This document shows positions 17,779 to 27,634 of a stretch of 43,641 bases of DNA, one piece after another. Origin of the DNA: Hoeflea sp. (GTDB lineage: Bacteria > Pseudomonadota > Alphaproteobacteria > Rhizobiales > Rhizobiaceae); assembly GCF_030682515.1 (NCBI RefSeq), contig NZ_JAUXOD010000008.1:1-43641 (forward strand). The letters are read 5' to 3'. Each line of letters begins with the position of its first letter. Within the stretch, counting starts at the first letter, position 1. The notes beneath the pieces are model-generated. The model searched no databases, was not told where the DNA came from, and saw only the letters and a list, made by a program, of their open reading frames with translations. The translations under genes were made by a program, and so were the position numbers.

Positions 17779-18060
17779 CTAGCGGCAGGCGTTGCGGCGC
17801 GCGCGGCGCGCCAGTTCGGTTGTCGGATCGGCATTGAAGGGCACCGATTTGCCAAAGCGCAGATCCTCGCGCGTCAGGCCGATATCCGACAATTCATGGT
17901 CGGACAGCTGTTCCAGATTGCCGACCACGCGGCGGTTGAACAGCGCGCGCAGCAGCGCCTTCATCTTGCCGTATGCGGCGTTAAAGGCATTCAGGAAACC
18001 CGGACCAACGCTGGTTGAGCTGGCAGACGCCCGGGCGGCAGCAGGAGTGCGGGCGTTCAT
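17779..18060 (-). CDS. DUF1127 domain small protein
   Basis: A 93-residue basic protein whose C-terminal half holds the DUF1127 (YjiS-like) motif 'LEQLSDHELSDIGLTREDL', preceded by an Arg-rich helix (KALLRALFNRRVV). DUF1127 proteins are small, often abundant, and in alphaproteobacteria some bind RNA or affect phosphate, carbon or stress responses; the exact role here is unknown. The start at 18060 is chosen because GAGG is nine bases upstream; an ATG three codons earlier is too close to it. It is divergent from a LysR gene, a pairing often seen in rhizobia, so that regulator may control it. Confidence 0.85.
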   Translation of the reverse strand: MNARTPAAARASASSTSVGPGFLNAFNAAYGKMKALLRALFNRRVVGNLEQLSDHELSDIGLTREDLRFGKSVPFNADPTTELARRARRNACR

Positions 18061-18141
18061 GGTGATCATCCTCGATAGATCGCGCCAATTGAAGGGGGCG
18101 GCGCACAACCCCGTGAACGCAATCTGTGTCTCAAAAATCGA

Positions 18142-18170
18142 TTGATCATACCAGCGAATGTTTCTAATCT
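18142..18170 (+). promoter_or_regulatory. Putative sigma-70 promoter for LysR gene
   Basis: TTGATC (18142-18147), a 17-base spacer and TAATCT (18165-18170) lie just upstream of the LysR start at 18202. A TATCA-N10-TGATA inverted repeat (18172-18191) follows directly and overlaps the expected transcription start, which would suit autorepression. Confidence 0.45.
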
Positions 18171-18201
18171 TTATCATCAGAACTTTTGATAGGAGCCTCC
18201 C

Positions 18202-19161
18202 ATGCCCGCCCCCCTCGACATCGATCAGCTGCAGACCTTTGTCGCCATTGTCGATACCGGCAGTTTTACCCGCGCGGCGGACAAGGTGTTCAAGACCCAG
18301 AGCGCGGTGTCGATGCAGATGCGGCGGCTGGAGGAACGCGTCGGCAAGTCCCTGTTCGTCCGCGACGGCCGCCTGAACCGGCTCAGCGAAGACGGCGAGA
18401 GGATGCTCGGCTATGCGCGGCGCATCATCCGGCTCAACAATGAAACCATCTCCGCCTTCGACGACCAGCAGCTGGAAGGCTCGATCCGGATCGGGACGCC
18501 CGATGACTACGCCGACCGCTACATGCCCGGCATCATCGCCCGCTTCGCCAAGACCAATCCCAATGTCGAGCTCTACATCGAGTGCGAGCCCTCGGCCGAA
18601 CTCGCCGCCCGGCTCGCCCGCGGCGAGCTCGACGTGGCGCTCGTCACCCACAATCCGCGCGAACGCACCTCGGAAGTGGTTCGCACCGAACCGCTCTACT
18701 GGGTCACATCGATGAACCACACGGTGCACGAGGACGCGGTGGTGCCGCTGGCCGTGGGCCGCCGCTCCTGCAACTGGCGCAACCTCGCCTGCACGGCGCT
18801 CGATTCGGCCGGCCGCGACTACCAGGTCCTGTTCACCAGCTGGTCGGCGACGGTGGTGGCCTCGGCCGTGCTGTCGGGACTTGCGGTGTCGCTGCTGCCC
18901 GAATGCGCGGTGCGGCCGGGGATGCGGATCCTGTCACCCGCCGATGGCTTCCCCTCGCTGCAACCCGCCCAGATCGGCCTGATGAAGCGGCCGGGCGCGC
19001 CGGCGGCGCTGGTCAACGCCATCTGCGGCCATATCGCCGCCAGCCTCGACAACATCACGCCGGTGGGAGGCGAGGAGAAGCCGATGTCGGCGATGTCCGG
19101 CTCGTCATCGCGCAGGGAGCTCAGGGGACGACCCGACATCGCTGCGGTGCCGGCCTGGTAG
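18202..19161 (+). CDS. LysR-family transcriptional regulator (LrhA-like)
   Basis: A 319-residue regulator with winged helix in residues 6-65 (LQTFVAIVDTGSFTRAADKV, KTQSAVSMQMRRLEE) and a substrate-binding domain from about 95 (SIRIGTPDDYADRYMPGI). The FxxIVDTGSFTRAA start and the 'IGTPDDYA' strand resemble the LrhA/HexA/PecT branch. AGGAG lies eight bases before the ATG. It is divergent from the DUF1127 gene with 141 bases between them. The C-terminal 40 residues are polar and exceed the usual domain end. Confidence 0.88.
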   Translation: MPAPLDIDQLQTFVAIVDTGSFTRAADKVFKTQSAVSMQMRRLEERVGKSLFVRDGRLNRLSEDGERMLGYARRIIRLNNETISAFDDQQLEGSIRIGTPDDYADRYMPGIIARFAKTNPNVELYIECEPSAELAARLARGELDVALVTHNPRERTSEVVRTEPLYWVTSMNHTVHEDAVVPLAVGRRSCNWRNLACTALDSAGRDYQVLFTSWSATVVASAVLSGLAVSLLPECAVRPGMRILSPADGFPSLQPAQIGLMKRPGAPAALVNAICGHIAASLDNITPVGGEEKPMSAMSGSSSRRELRGRPDIAAVPAW

Positions 19162-19250
19162 GCGACAGGAAACCAGCGGCCACTACAGCCTTACATTGCA
19201 GGAAATTTCGGGCATACTCCTCTCGGCCGAAAGCATGAAGAGGAAATGGC

Positions 19251-20357
19251 ATGACGTTCATTTCATCCATTCGCTACATCAAGCCCGATGAACACAGGGC
19301 TTTTGTGGCGGAGCGCCTCAAGGCGCTCAAGGAACAGCTCGATCAGGACATCAAGGTGCAGACGGACGCCGAGTCCCTGCGGCTGGCGACCTGGAACATC
19401 ATGCACTTCTCCGATGGAGGCGCCTACGACCGGACGACGGAATCCCTGCTCTACATCGCCGAGATCATCGATCATTTCGATCTCGTCGCAATCCAGGAGG
19501 TCAATCACGACCTGAAGAAGTTCGAGCTGCTGATGCAGCGCTATCTGGGCCCAGACTGGGACTACATTCTGACCGACGCCAGCGGCAATCGCGAACGGCT
19601 GGCCTATGTCTACAGGAAGGCAAAGGTCAGGTTCCTGCGCGAAGCCGGCGAAATCGTCCTCCCGGAAGGGCAGGAGATCGTTGCCCCCAGCCAGGAAAAC
19701 GCCACGCGCAAGCTGCAGTTTGCGCGGACACCCTTCGCGGTCACCTTCCAGGCGGGCTGGTTTCGCTTCAAACTCTGCACGGTGCATATCTATTACGGTA
19801 AATCCGCGGACAACTCCCCTGAAATGGACCTGCGCCGGGCCGAGATCGAGAAAATAGCGGTCTTTCTGGCCAACATGCAGAAAGCGGAGAAGCGGAGTTC
19901 AGGCACGGACGCCAACATGATCCTCCTTGGCGATTTCAACATCATCAGCCCCGAACACAGGACGATGAAGGCGCTGCTGGATGCGGGTTTCGTGACCACC
20001 GAAGGCATCAAGGATGCGGCCTCCAGCCTCTCGGGCAAGCATCATTACGACCAGATCGTCTTCAAGCTGGCCGAAAAGCGGGTGAAGCTGGGTGCGTCGG
20101 GCGTTCTCAACATCTTCAAGAGTGTCTATCGCAGCGAAGATGCGGCCCATTACGCAAGCAAGGCCGGCATCAAGGCCGTGTCCCATGTCAAGGACGGCAC
20201 TGCCCGCAGCGACGACAAGGCGATGGACTACTTCCGGAAATACTATCGCAAGCACCAATTGTCCGACCACAACCTGCTCTGGTGCGAGATCAAGACGGAC
20301 TTCTCGGGCCACTATCTCGATGCCGTCGCCGCCGGTCAGACCCCTGGCAGGATGTAG
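19251..20357 (+). CDS. Endonuclease/exonuclease/phosphatase family protein
   Basis: A 368-residue protein with the EEP (DNase I-like) fold. The metal and catalytic motifs are all present in order: LATWNIMHF near residue 45, VAIQEVNHD near 80, LLGDFNIIS near 225, and SDHNLLWCEI near 340 with the catalytic His. There is no signal peptide or membrane segment. The family includes nucleases, phosphodiesterases and sphingomyelinase-like enzymes; the sequence does not tell which. AGAGGAA lies upstream of the ATG. The gene is convergent with the following MAPEG gene. Confidence 0.85.
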   Translation: MTFISSIRYIKPDEHRAFVAERLKALKEQLDQDIKVQTDAESLRLATWNIMHFSDGGAYDRTTESLLYIAEIIDHFDLVAIQEVNHDLKKFELLMQRYLGPDWDYILTDASGNRERLAYVYRKAKVRFLREAGEIVLPEGQEIVAPSQENATRKLQFARTPFAVTFQAGWFRFKLCTVHIYYGKSADNSPEMDLRRAEIEKIAVFLANMQKAEKRSSGTDANMILLGDFNIISPEHRTMKALLDAGFVTTEGIKDAASSLSGKHHYDQIVFKLAEKRVKLGASGVLNIFKSVYRSEDAAHYASKAGIKAVSHVKDGTARSDDKAMDYFRKYYRKHQLSDHNLLWCEIKTDFSGHYLDAVAAGQTPGRM

Positions 20358-20383
20358 GCCCAAAGGCCGGCACGGCGTCGCTT

Positions 20384-20797
20384 CTACGCGATGTGGATGG
20401 CAAGCAGCAGCCACTGCACGCAATTGACGCCAAGGCTTGCGATGAACAGCCTGCGCCGCAGGCTGACACGGTTCGAGGTCACGTGCACATAGGCATGGGC
20501 CGCGCGCGCCAGCACGAAGGCCCAGGCAGCGACGATGGCCGCGGTCCCTGCCCCGCCGGTCACATAGAGCGACAGGCAGGCGGCAAAAAACAGCACCGGC
20601 AGTTCGAACTGGTTGGCGAGGTTTCGCGCGGCGGTGGCGCTCGGCTCCGGCTCGATCGAAGGCACCCTGAAATCGGCGACCTTGGCCGTGCCCGCCTTGA
20701 CCGCGCCGACCCGGCGCGCGGAGACCACCATGTAGATACCATAGGTCAGGAGAACCTGGGCCAGGACCGGCCAGAAGATTGCGGTGGATGAAGTCAT
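20384..20797 (-). CDS. MAPEG family membrane protein
   Basis: A 137-residue inner-membrane protein with four hydrophobic segments (about 8-26, 68-84, 87-105 and 118-136). The motif ARNLANQFELPVLFFAACL, with its Asn-Gln-Phe-Glu core between segments 1 and 2, is the MAPEG signature; the RAAHAYVHVTSNRV segment also fits. Eukaryotic relatives act on eicosanoids and glutathione; bacterial members mostly lack assigned roles. It stands alone, convergent with the EEP-fold gene. Confidence 0.87.
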   Translation of the reverse strand: MTSSTAIFWPVLAQVLLTYGIYMVVSARRVGAVKAGTAKVADFRVPSIEPEPSATAARNLANQFELPVLFFAACLSLYVTGGAGTAAIVAAWAFVLARAAHAYVHVTSNRVSLRRRLFIASLGVNCVQWLLLAIHIA

Positions 20798-20901
20798 GTT
20801 TGGGTCTGCCGTGCGATTGATGTATCGGGCGACCCTAGAGGGGATCGGTTCGGTTCACAAGAATGAACACCGGACGCGGTCTGCAGAATGAGCTCCTCTT
20901 C

Positions 20902-20926
20902 AGCAGTGCTTAACCAAGGCACTGCT
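20902..20926. repeat. Perfect inverted repeat upstream of orphan gene
   Basis: AGCAGTGC (20902-20909) and GCACTGCT (20919-20926) are separated by nine bases and followed by ATCTTTT. It lies 40 bases before the start at 20966. It could be an operator or a weak leader hairpin. Confidence 0.45.
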
Positions 20927-20965
20927 ATCTTTTCGCAAAGATTTAATTGATTTTGTGATACGCCG

Positions 20966-22009
20966 ATGTTGACGCCAACCGCCCAGACAGCGCTCGCTCC
21001 AGCGCTTTCGATCATGCAATCGATCGTGACGGACCAGGCCCGGATGCGCGAGGCCGATCAGCCGGACGCGGCCTTCAAGACGCCCACTGTCGCCGTGACT
21101 CCTGGCTATGACACCCAGGCGACGCAGAAGCTCAACGCCTATTACTTCGGCGATCATCAAAGTGCATCCGAGGTGCGCACGAAGATTTTCACCTATCTGG
21201 CGCAATATGTGGGCGGGCAGATCGATGCTGTCGAAAAGGAGAAGGCTGGCGAAGCTGCCGGCAACGCTCCGGCCGCCAGCAGCCAGCTTGCGAACAGCCT
21301 GAAAGGCATGGAGGCCGACGTCAGGGGTGGGCTCCGGGCCTCGCTCGACAATTTTTCCCAAGGCCGGAAGTCCCTGCAGGCAACAGCCGCCAAGATGCTG
21401 ATGACGCTTGATCTCGATGTCCTGTCGAAAGACACGAAGATCACCAGATATCTCGAACAGATGATCGGCTTCGACCTGGGCGGGATGAGCGCCAAAGACA
21501 TCCTGACGGCGTTTGTCGATCCTGACGGGAAGGAGAACGAGAAACTCCGCTCGATTATTTCCAATGCGCTCGCCGGCACGGAGGGCAGCAAGACCATGCA
21601 GCGGCTGGATGATGCTGCCAAGGGCCTGCGTTCGGTCGAAGAGACCAAGCGGGACATCGAAGACGTCAAGCCCTACGACGAGGTGGACGAGGAGACCAAG
21701 GAAGAGGACAAGTCCGACATCAAGATCGCCAAGGCCTACGACACCCTCACCGAAACCAAGGCTTTCATCGACGCCGTGCGGGAGGAAAACGCCGAACTGG
21801 CGCAGGTGAAGGCTGCGATCGGAGCCGCGAAGGGCGCGACCACGTCAGCAAACACGCCCACATCCCCAACTGAGGACACCGACGCCGACCCTGATCCTGC
21901 AGATGCCGACGACGACAAGATTTCGTCCGCCGAGGGGCGCTGGGGCTACGGGGATCAAGATGATGGACTTGACATCGGGCACACGGGAACCGCGGCCCTC
22001 TACTTCTGA
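20966..22009 (+). CDS. Acidic protein of unknown function
   Basis: A 347-residue protein I do not recognise. Residues 1-200 are mostly helical with mixed charge. Around 205-265 the sequence is strongly acidic and alternates charges (KRDIEDVKPYDEVDEETKEE), consistent with a coiled or extended region. The end is a Thr/Asp/Pro-rich low-complexity tail (about 295-325) followed by a short GHTGTAALYF end. No signal peptide or membrane segment is visible. Base composition matches the neighbours, so it looks native. It could be a secreted or structural protein, but nothing in the sequence shows it. Confidence 0.7.
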   Translation: MLTPTAQTALAPALSIMQSIVTDQARMREADQPDAAFKTPTVAVTPGYDTQATQKLNAYYFGDHQSASEVRTKIFTYLAQYVGGQIDAVEKEKAGEAAGNAPAASSQLANSLKGMEADVRGGLRASLDNFSQGRKSLQATAAKMLMTLDLDVLSKDTKITRYLEQMIGFDLGGMSAKDILTAFVDPDGKENEKLRSIISNALAGTEGSKTMQRLDDAAKGLRSVEETKRDIEDVKPYDEVDEETKEEDKSDIKIAKAYDTLTETKAFIDAVREENAELAQVKAAIGAAKGATTSANTPTSPTEDTDADPDPADADDDKISSAEGRWGYGDQDDGLDIGHTGTAALYF

Positions 22010-22020
22010 GACGGATCCGA

Positions 22021-22622
22021 TCAGGCGCCAGGCGCGGCCGGTTGGCGCCACCGCTTCCAGCGAGCGACCCAGAGCGCGATGATCAGTACCGCCGCGATGG
22101 TGAGCGTGATGTACTTGCCCCGTGTCAGCACCTGCAGCACGAACACGAGCGACCCGTTGAAGCCGGCCGTCATGGCCTCAGGGCCGAAGATCGCGTCGGC
22201 CACGGCGTTTTCGAGAAAATCGCAGGCGAGATAGGTGAAGGCCAGGGCCAGGACCAGGCCTATGCCGATACTGATGCCCCGCGATGGCTCGGCCAGCCCG
22301 CGGCCGGCATAGACCGAGGCAAAGGCCAGGAAGGCGAGACTTGCAGCCAGCAGCGGCGGGAACACCAGGTCGGAGCGCGCATGCATGGCCACATAGGCCG
22401 CCGATGCGCTTTGCCGGCCCTCGGCCGCGGCTCGTGCGAAGTCAGCCTGGAAGGCGGCATGGAGCGCCCGAGCGCCGTCGTCATCGTAGCCCAGCACCAC
22501 CGCGTCGGGCAGCGCCAGACCGCCCAGCATCGCGCTGATCGCCGGCGCCTCGACAAGAGCCATGTAACCCAACAGGCCGGCGGTGATCACGCACACCACC
22601 CAGCCAAGCCAGAACCACTTCA

Positions 22623-22623
<1 letters not shown>
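22021..22623 (-). CDS. Four-helix membrane protein of unknown function
   Basis: A 200-residue protein with hydrophobic segments at about 5-25, 88-108, 115-135 and 165-185. The first two segments are separated by a polar region of about 60 residues. No family is recognised. Its ATG overlaps the last base of the guaB stop (TAATG on the minus strand), so it is translated from the guaB message. The C-terminus is basic (RWKRWRQP), placing that end in the cytoplasm by the positive-inside rule. Confidence 0.75.
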
Positions 22624-24287
<1,664 letters not shown>

Positions 24288-24293
24288 CTATAA

Positions 24294-24319
24294 CAAAACC
24301 CGGGCATCGCTGCCCGGGC
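24294..24319 (-). terminator. Rho-independent terminator after MBL-fold gene
   Basis: The 8-bp stem CCCGGGCA (24299-24306) / TGCCCGGG (24311-24318) with a 4-base loop is followed on the minus strand by TTTTGTT. It ends the metallo-beta-lactamase-fold gene and separates it from guaB. Confidence 0.85.
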
Positions 24320-24350
24320 TCCGGCTCTCACACATGGTCGACGCTTATGC

Positions 24351-25325
24351 TCAGAGGTCGAGCTGGTAGGTTTCGGGGATGAAGCGGTAGCCTTCACCAA
24401 CTGCCTCCACATAGCCCAGCGACGGGAACGGCATGTGGTAGCCGATGAAGGCAAGCCGGTCGGTGGCGATCATGTCGAACACCGCCTTGCGGGTGGCTGC
24501 GGCGGCCGCCTTGTCGGTGTCGAACACCACTTCCCAAGCGGGACGCTGCAGCGACAGGACGAAATGGTTGGCCGCATCGGCCGTCAGCATCAGCTTGCGC
24601 CCGCCCGATTCCAAGCCATAGATCATGTGGCCGGGGGTATGGCCAAAGGCGGCCATGCCAGTGATGCCGGAGACCACCGTGTCGCCATCGCCGACAAAGC
24701 TCATCTTGTCGGCCAGCGGAACCACCTTGGAGACCACGCCCTTGTGGCCGTTCTCGGCGCCGGTGCCGATGCGGTCTTCGGACGACCAGAAATCATATTC
24801 GACTTGACCCGCGACATAGCGGGCGTTCGGGAAGGCCGGCGCGTCGCCTTCCATCAGGCCGCCGATGTGATCGCCGTGCAGATGGGTGAGCACCACCACG
24901 GTGACCTGCTCGGGCGTGTAGCCCGACGCCTGGAGATTGGCGAGCGTCTGGCCGACGCCGCCTTCGCGGCCGCCCTCGCCGTTGCCGGTGTCAAACAGCA
25001 CCAGATCCGTGCCGGTGTTGACGAGCGTCGGCGCGAAGGTGAACTGCATCTTGTCGACCGGCAGGTAATTGCTCTCAAGCAGGGCCGCGACATCCTCCTG
25101 GGTCTGGTTGGTGCCGAAGATCTTCTGCGGATCGGGAACGACCCGGTGACCATCCGACAGCACCGTGACCTCGAAGTCACCGAGGCTGAAGCGCTTGAAG
25201 GCGGCGGGCATGGTGGCCGACATCGGCACTTCCGCCTGCGCCGCGCGAACCAGGATCTGCGGGGCGGCCAGCGCGGTCAGGCCCGCGGCCGACACCTTGA
25301 ACAGGGAACGTCTGGAAAACTGCAT
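24351..25325 (-). CDS. Tat-exported MBL-fold metallohydrolase
   Basis: A 324-residue protein beginning with a twin-arginine signal (SRRSLFKVSAAGLTALAAP, Ala-rich cleavage near 31). The metallo-beta-lactamase fold carries the zinc motif THLHGDHIGG (His148, His150, Asp152, His153), later FGHTPGHMIY and LTADAANHF supplying more metal ligands. It should act in the periplasm. Relatives include lactonases and arylsulfatase-like or beta-lactamase-related hydrolases; the substrate is not evident. GGAGG precedes the start at 25325. It is divergent from an MFS exporter, with a TTGACA/TGTCAA palindrome between them. Confidence 0.88.
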   Translation of the reverse strand: MQFSRRSLFKVSAAGLTALAAPQILVRAAQAEVPMSATMPAAFKRFSLGDFEVTVLSDGHRVVPDPQKIFGTNQTQEDVAALLESNYLPVDKMQFTFAPTLVNTGTDLVLFDTGNGEGGREGGVGQTLANLQASGYTPEQVTVVVLTHLHGDHIGGLMEGDAPAFPNARYVAGQVEYDFWSSEDRIGTGAENGHKGVVSKVVPLADKMSFVGDGDTVVSGITGMAAFGHTPGHMIYGLESGGRKLMLTADAANHFVLSLQRPAWEVVFDTDKAAAAATRKAVFDMIATDRLAFIGYHMPFPSLGYVEAVGEGYRFIPETYQLDL

Positions 25326-25407
25326 CTCGAACTTCCTCCGGTGATTTCCGATAGGGTCCACATAGCGCGGCGCGTTCACCAAACAATGACGGCCGGGGCA
25401 TTTGCGA

Positions 25408-25422
25408 TTGACATAGTGTCAA
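25408..25422. promoter_or_regulatory. TTGACA-TAG-TGTCAA palindrome between MBL and MFS genes
   Basis: A perfect 6-bp inverted repeat with a 3-base centre lies in the 197-base divergent region, 83 bases from the MBL start and 101 bases from the MFS start. Each arm is also a perfect -35 hexamer, but no -10 box is found at 17 bases in either direction, so an operator is as likely as a promoter. Confidence 0.35.
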
Positions 25423-25522
25423 CCAAACGGGAACGGGAATCGCCTTGAGGCAGACCTGAAGCGCTTGACCCGCGCGCCAAAACCCCCTCAAACAGGTCCT
25501 CCCGCCGCATCGGATACGCCTT

Positions 25523-26938
25523 GTGAACCGCCGCATCCCCCTCGTCCTGGCTGTCGCCCTGTTCATGGAGCAGATGGATTCGACCGTGATCGCGACGGCC
25601 CTGCCGGCGATTGCGGCCGATATCGACACCAGCCCGATTTCGCTCAAGCTCGCGCTGACTGCCTATCTGGTGTCGCTTGCGATCTTCATTCCGATTTCCG
25701 GCTGGATGGCCGATCGGTTCGGCTCGCGGCGCATCTTCGCCATCGCCATCGGCGTGTTTCTTGTCGGATCCATCGCCTGCGCGGTGTCCGGCAGCCTGCT
25801 CGAATTCGTGCTGTCGCGCTTCCTGCAGGGCATGGGCGGCGCGATGATGACGCCGGTCGGGCGGCTGGTGCTGCTCAGGTCCACCAAGAAGTCGGAGCTC
25901 GTCAATGCCATGGCTTGGCTCACCATTCCGGCGCTGGTCGGTCCACTGGCGGGCCCGCCGGTCGGCGGCTTCCTCGCAACCTATCTCAGCTGGCACTGGA
26001 TCTTCCTGATCAACATCCCGATCGGCCTCGCCGGCATCGTTTTCGCGCTCACGGTTCTGCCGAGCGATGACGGACGCAAGACCGACCGGGTCGACTGGAC
26101 CGGATTCATCCTCTCGGGCGCCGCCGCCTCGGGCGTCGTCTTCGGGCTTTCGGTGATCAGCCTTCCGGTGCTGCCGCCGGTCTGGGGACTGGCGGCGACG
26201 GCCGGCGGCATCGCCTGTTTCATCGCCTATCTGGGCCACGCGCGGCGACATCCGCGGCCGCTTCTCGATCCGAAGCTGTTTGCCAACCGCACCTTCGCGC
26301 TGTCGCTGACGGGGGCCAACCTGTTTCGCATCGGCGCCGGCGCCGTTCCCTTCCTGCTGCCGCTGATGCTGCAGCTGGGGTTCGGCATGTCGGCGTTTCA
26401 ATCGGGCCTGATCACCTTCGTGTCGGCCGCCGGCGCCATCCTGATGAAGTTCATCATTCAGCGCGTGCTGCGCTTTGGCGGGTTCCGTCGGACGCTGCTG
26501 ATCGCCGCGGGCGGGTCGGCGCTGTCGATCGCCGCCAACGGGTTCTTCACGCCGTCGACGCCCATCGTGCTGATCATGGCGGTGCTGTTTGCGGGCGGTC
26601 TTGTCCGCTCGATGTTCTTCACCTCGGCCAATGCGCTGACATTCGCGGAGATCAGCGACGCGACCGCGGCCCAGGCCAGCGCGATCACCTCGGCGATGCA
26701 GCAGGTGTCCATCGCCATCGGCGTGGCGCTGGCTGGCGGCATTCTCGATGTGGTCAGCAGCTTCAACGGCGGAAAACTGACGCTCGATGCGTTCCACATC
26801 GCCTTCTTCCTCATCGCGGCGATCACGGCGCTGGCGCTGATCCCGTTCCTGGCCCTGCCCGCCAATGCCGGCGAGGTCGTCTCCGGGCATGATCTGAAAC
26901 GCGCCGGCGCGCGGGCGGCCTCATCCGTCCGCGACTGA
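25523..26938 (+). CDS. MFS drug exporter (DHA2-like)
   Basis: A 471-residue inner-membrane protein with about 14 hydrophobic segments, the size of DHA2 (EmrB/QacA) proton-coupled multidrug exporters. The first segment includes [18 protein letters not shown], a hallmark of this group. Motif A follows in the loop [11 protein letters not shown] and motif C in segment 5 ([15 protein letters not shown]). The start is GTG at 25523; the next ATG would cut into the first membrane segment. No periplasmic adaptor gene is adjacent. Substrate is unknown. Confidence 0.87.
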   Translation: MNRRIPLVLAVALFMEQMDSTVIATALPAIAADIDTSPISLKLALTAYLVSLAIFIPISGWMADRFGSRRIFAIAIGVFLVGSIACAVSGSLLEFVLSRFLQGMGGAMMTPVGRLVLLRSTKKSELVNAMAWLTIPALVGPLAGPPVGGFLATYLSWHWIFLINIPIGLAGIVFALTVLPSDDGRKTDRVDWTGFILSGAAASGVVFGLSVISLPVLPPVWGLAATAGGIACFIAYLGHARRHPRPLLDPKLFANRTFALSLTGANLFRIGAGAVPFLLPLMLQLGFGMSAFQSGLITFVSAAGAILMKFIIQRVLRFGGFRRTLLIAAGGSALSIAANGFFTPSTPIVLIMAVLFAGGLVRSMFFTSANALTFAEISDATAAQASAITSAMQQVSIAIGVALAGGILDVVSSFNGGKLTLDAFHIAFFLIAAITALALIPFLALPANAGEVVSGHDLKRAGARAASSVRD

Positions 26939-27634
26939 GGCCTGATCGCGGCGGCCCTTGAAGCCCTTGGCCAGCACGAACATCTCGACCGATTCGGCGC
27001 GCGAGGACGGCGGCTTGATGTGCACCACCGACTTGAAATTCTGCTTGAGCAGGGTCAGCAGATCGTTCTCGGTGCCGCCCTGGAAGGTCTTGGCCAGGAA
27101 ATGGCCTCCGGGCGCCAGCACCTCGATGGCGAAATGCGCCGCCACCTCGCACAGATGCATGGTCCTCAAATGATCGGTGCGCTGGTGGCCGGTGGTGGGG
27201 GCGGCCATGTCCGACAGCACCACGTCGGGTGCGCCGCCCAGCGCGTCCTTGAGCGCCTGCGGGGCGGCGTCATCGAGAAAATCCATCTTGAGGAATTTCA
27301 CGCCCGCCAGGCCGTCCATGTCGAGAAAGTCGATCGCCACCACCTTGGGGTCCTGATCGGTGGAATCGGTGACCTGAGCCGAAATCTGAGACCAGCCGCC
27401 GGGGGCGGCGCCGAGATCGATGATGCGCCGCGCCTTGTCGAGGATCTTGTGCTTCTCGTCGATCTCCAGAAGCTTGTAGACCGCGCGCGAGCGATAGCCT
27501 TCCTGCCTCGCCTGCTGGACATAGGGATCGTTGAGATGGCGCTCGATCCAGCGCCGCGACGACGCCTTGAGCTTGCCCTTCTTGACCTTCTGTCCGAGCT
27601 TGCGGCCGGTCGGCCCGGAGGGTGGACGGGTCAT
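26921..27634 (-). CDS. rlmE: 23S rRNA (uridine-2552-2'-O) methyltransferase RlmE
   Basis: RlmE (FtsJ/RrmJ) adds a 2'-O-methyl group to U2552 of 23S rRNA late in ribosome assembly. The 237-residue protein has a Rossmann-type SAM fold: [12 protein letters not shown], then [13 protein letters not shown] (motif I), [12 protein letters not shown] (catalytic Asp region), and LAKTFQGG (catalytic Lys). The C-terminal [17 protein letters not shown] is conserved. The N-terminal 25 residues are basic and proline-rich. Its ATG overlaps the ppx stop by four bases. The 3' end overlaps the convergent MFS gene by 18 bases. Confidence 0.95.
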   Translation of the reverse strand: MTRPPSGPTGRKLGQKVKKGKLKASSRRWIERHLNDPYVQQARQEGYRSRAVYKLLEIDEKHKILDKARRIIDLGAAPGGWSQISAQVTDSTDQDPKVVAIDFLDMDGLAGVKFLKMDFLDDAAPQALKDALGGAPDVVLSDMAAPTTGHQRTDHLRTMHLCEVAAHFAIEVLAPGGHFLAKTFQGGTENDLLTLLKQNFKSVVHIKPPSSRAESVEMFVLAKGFKGRRDQASVADG

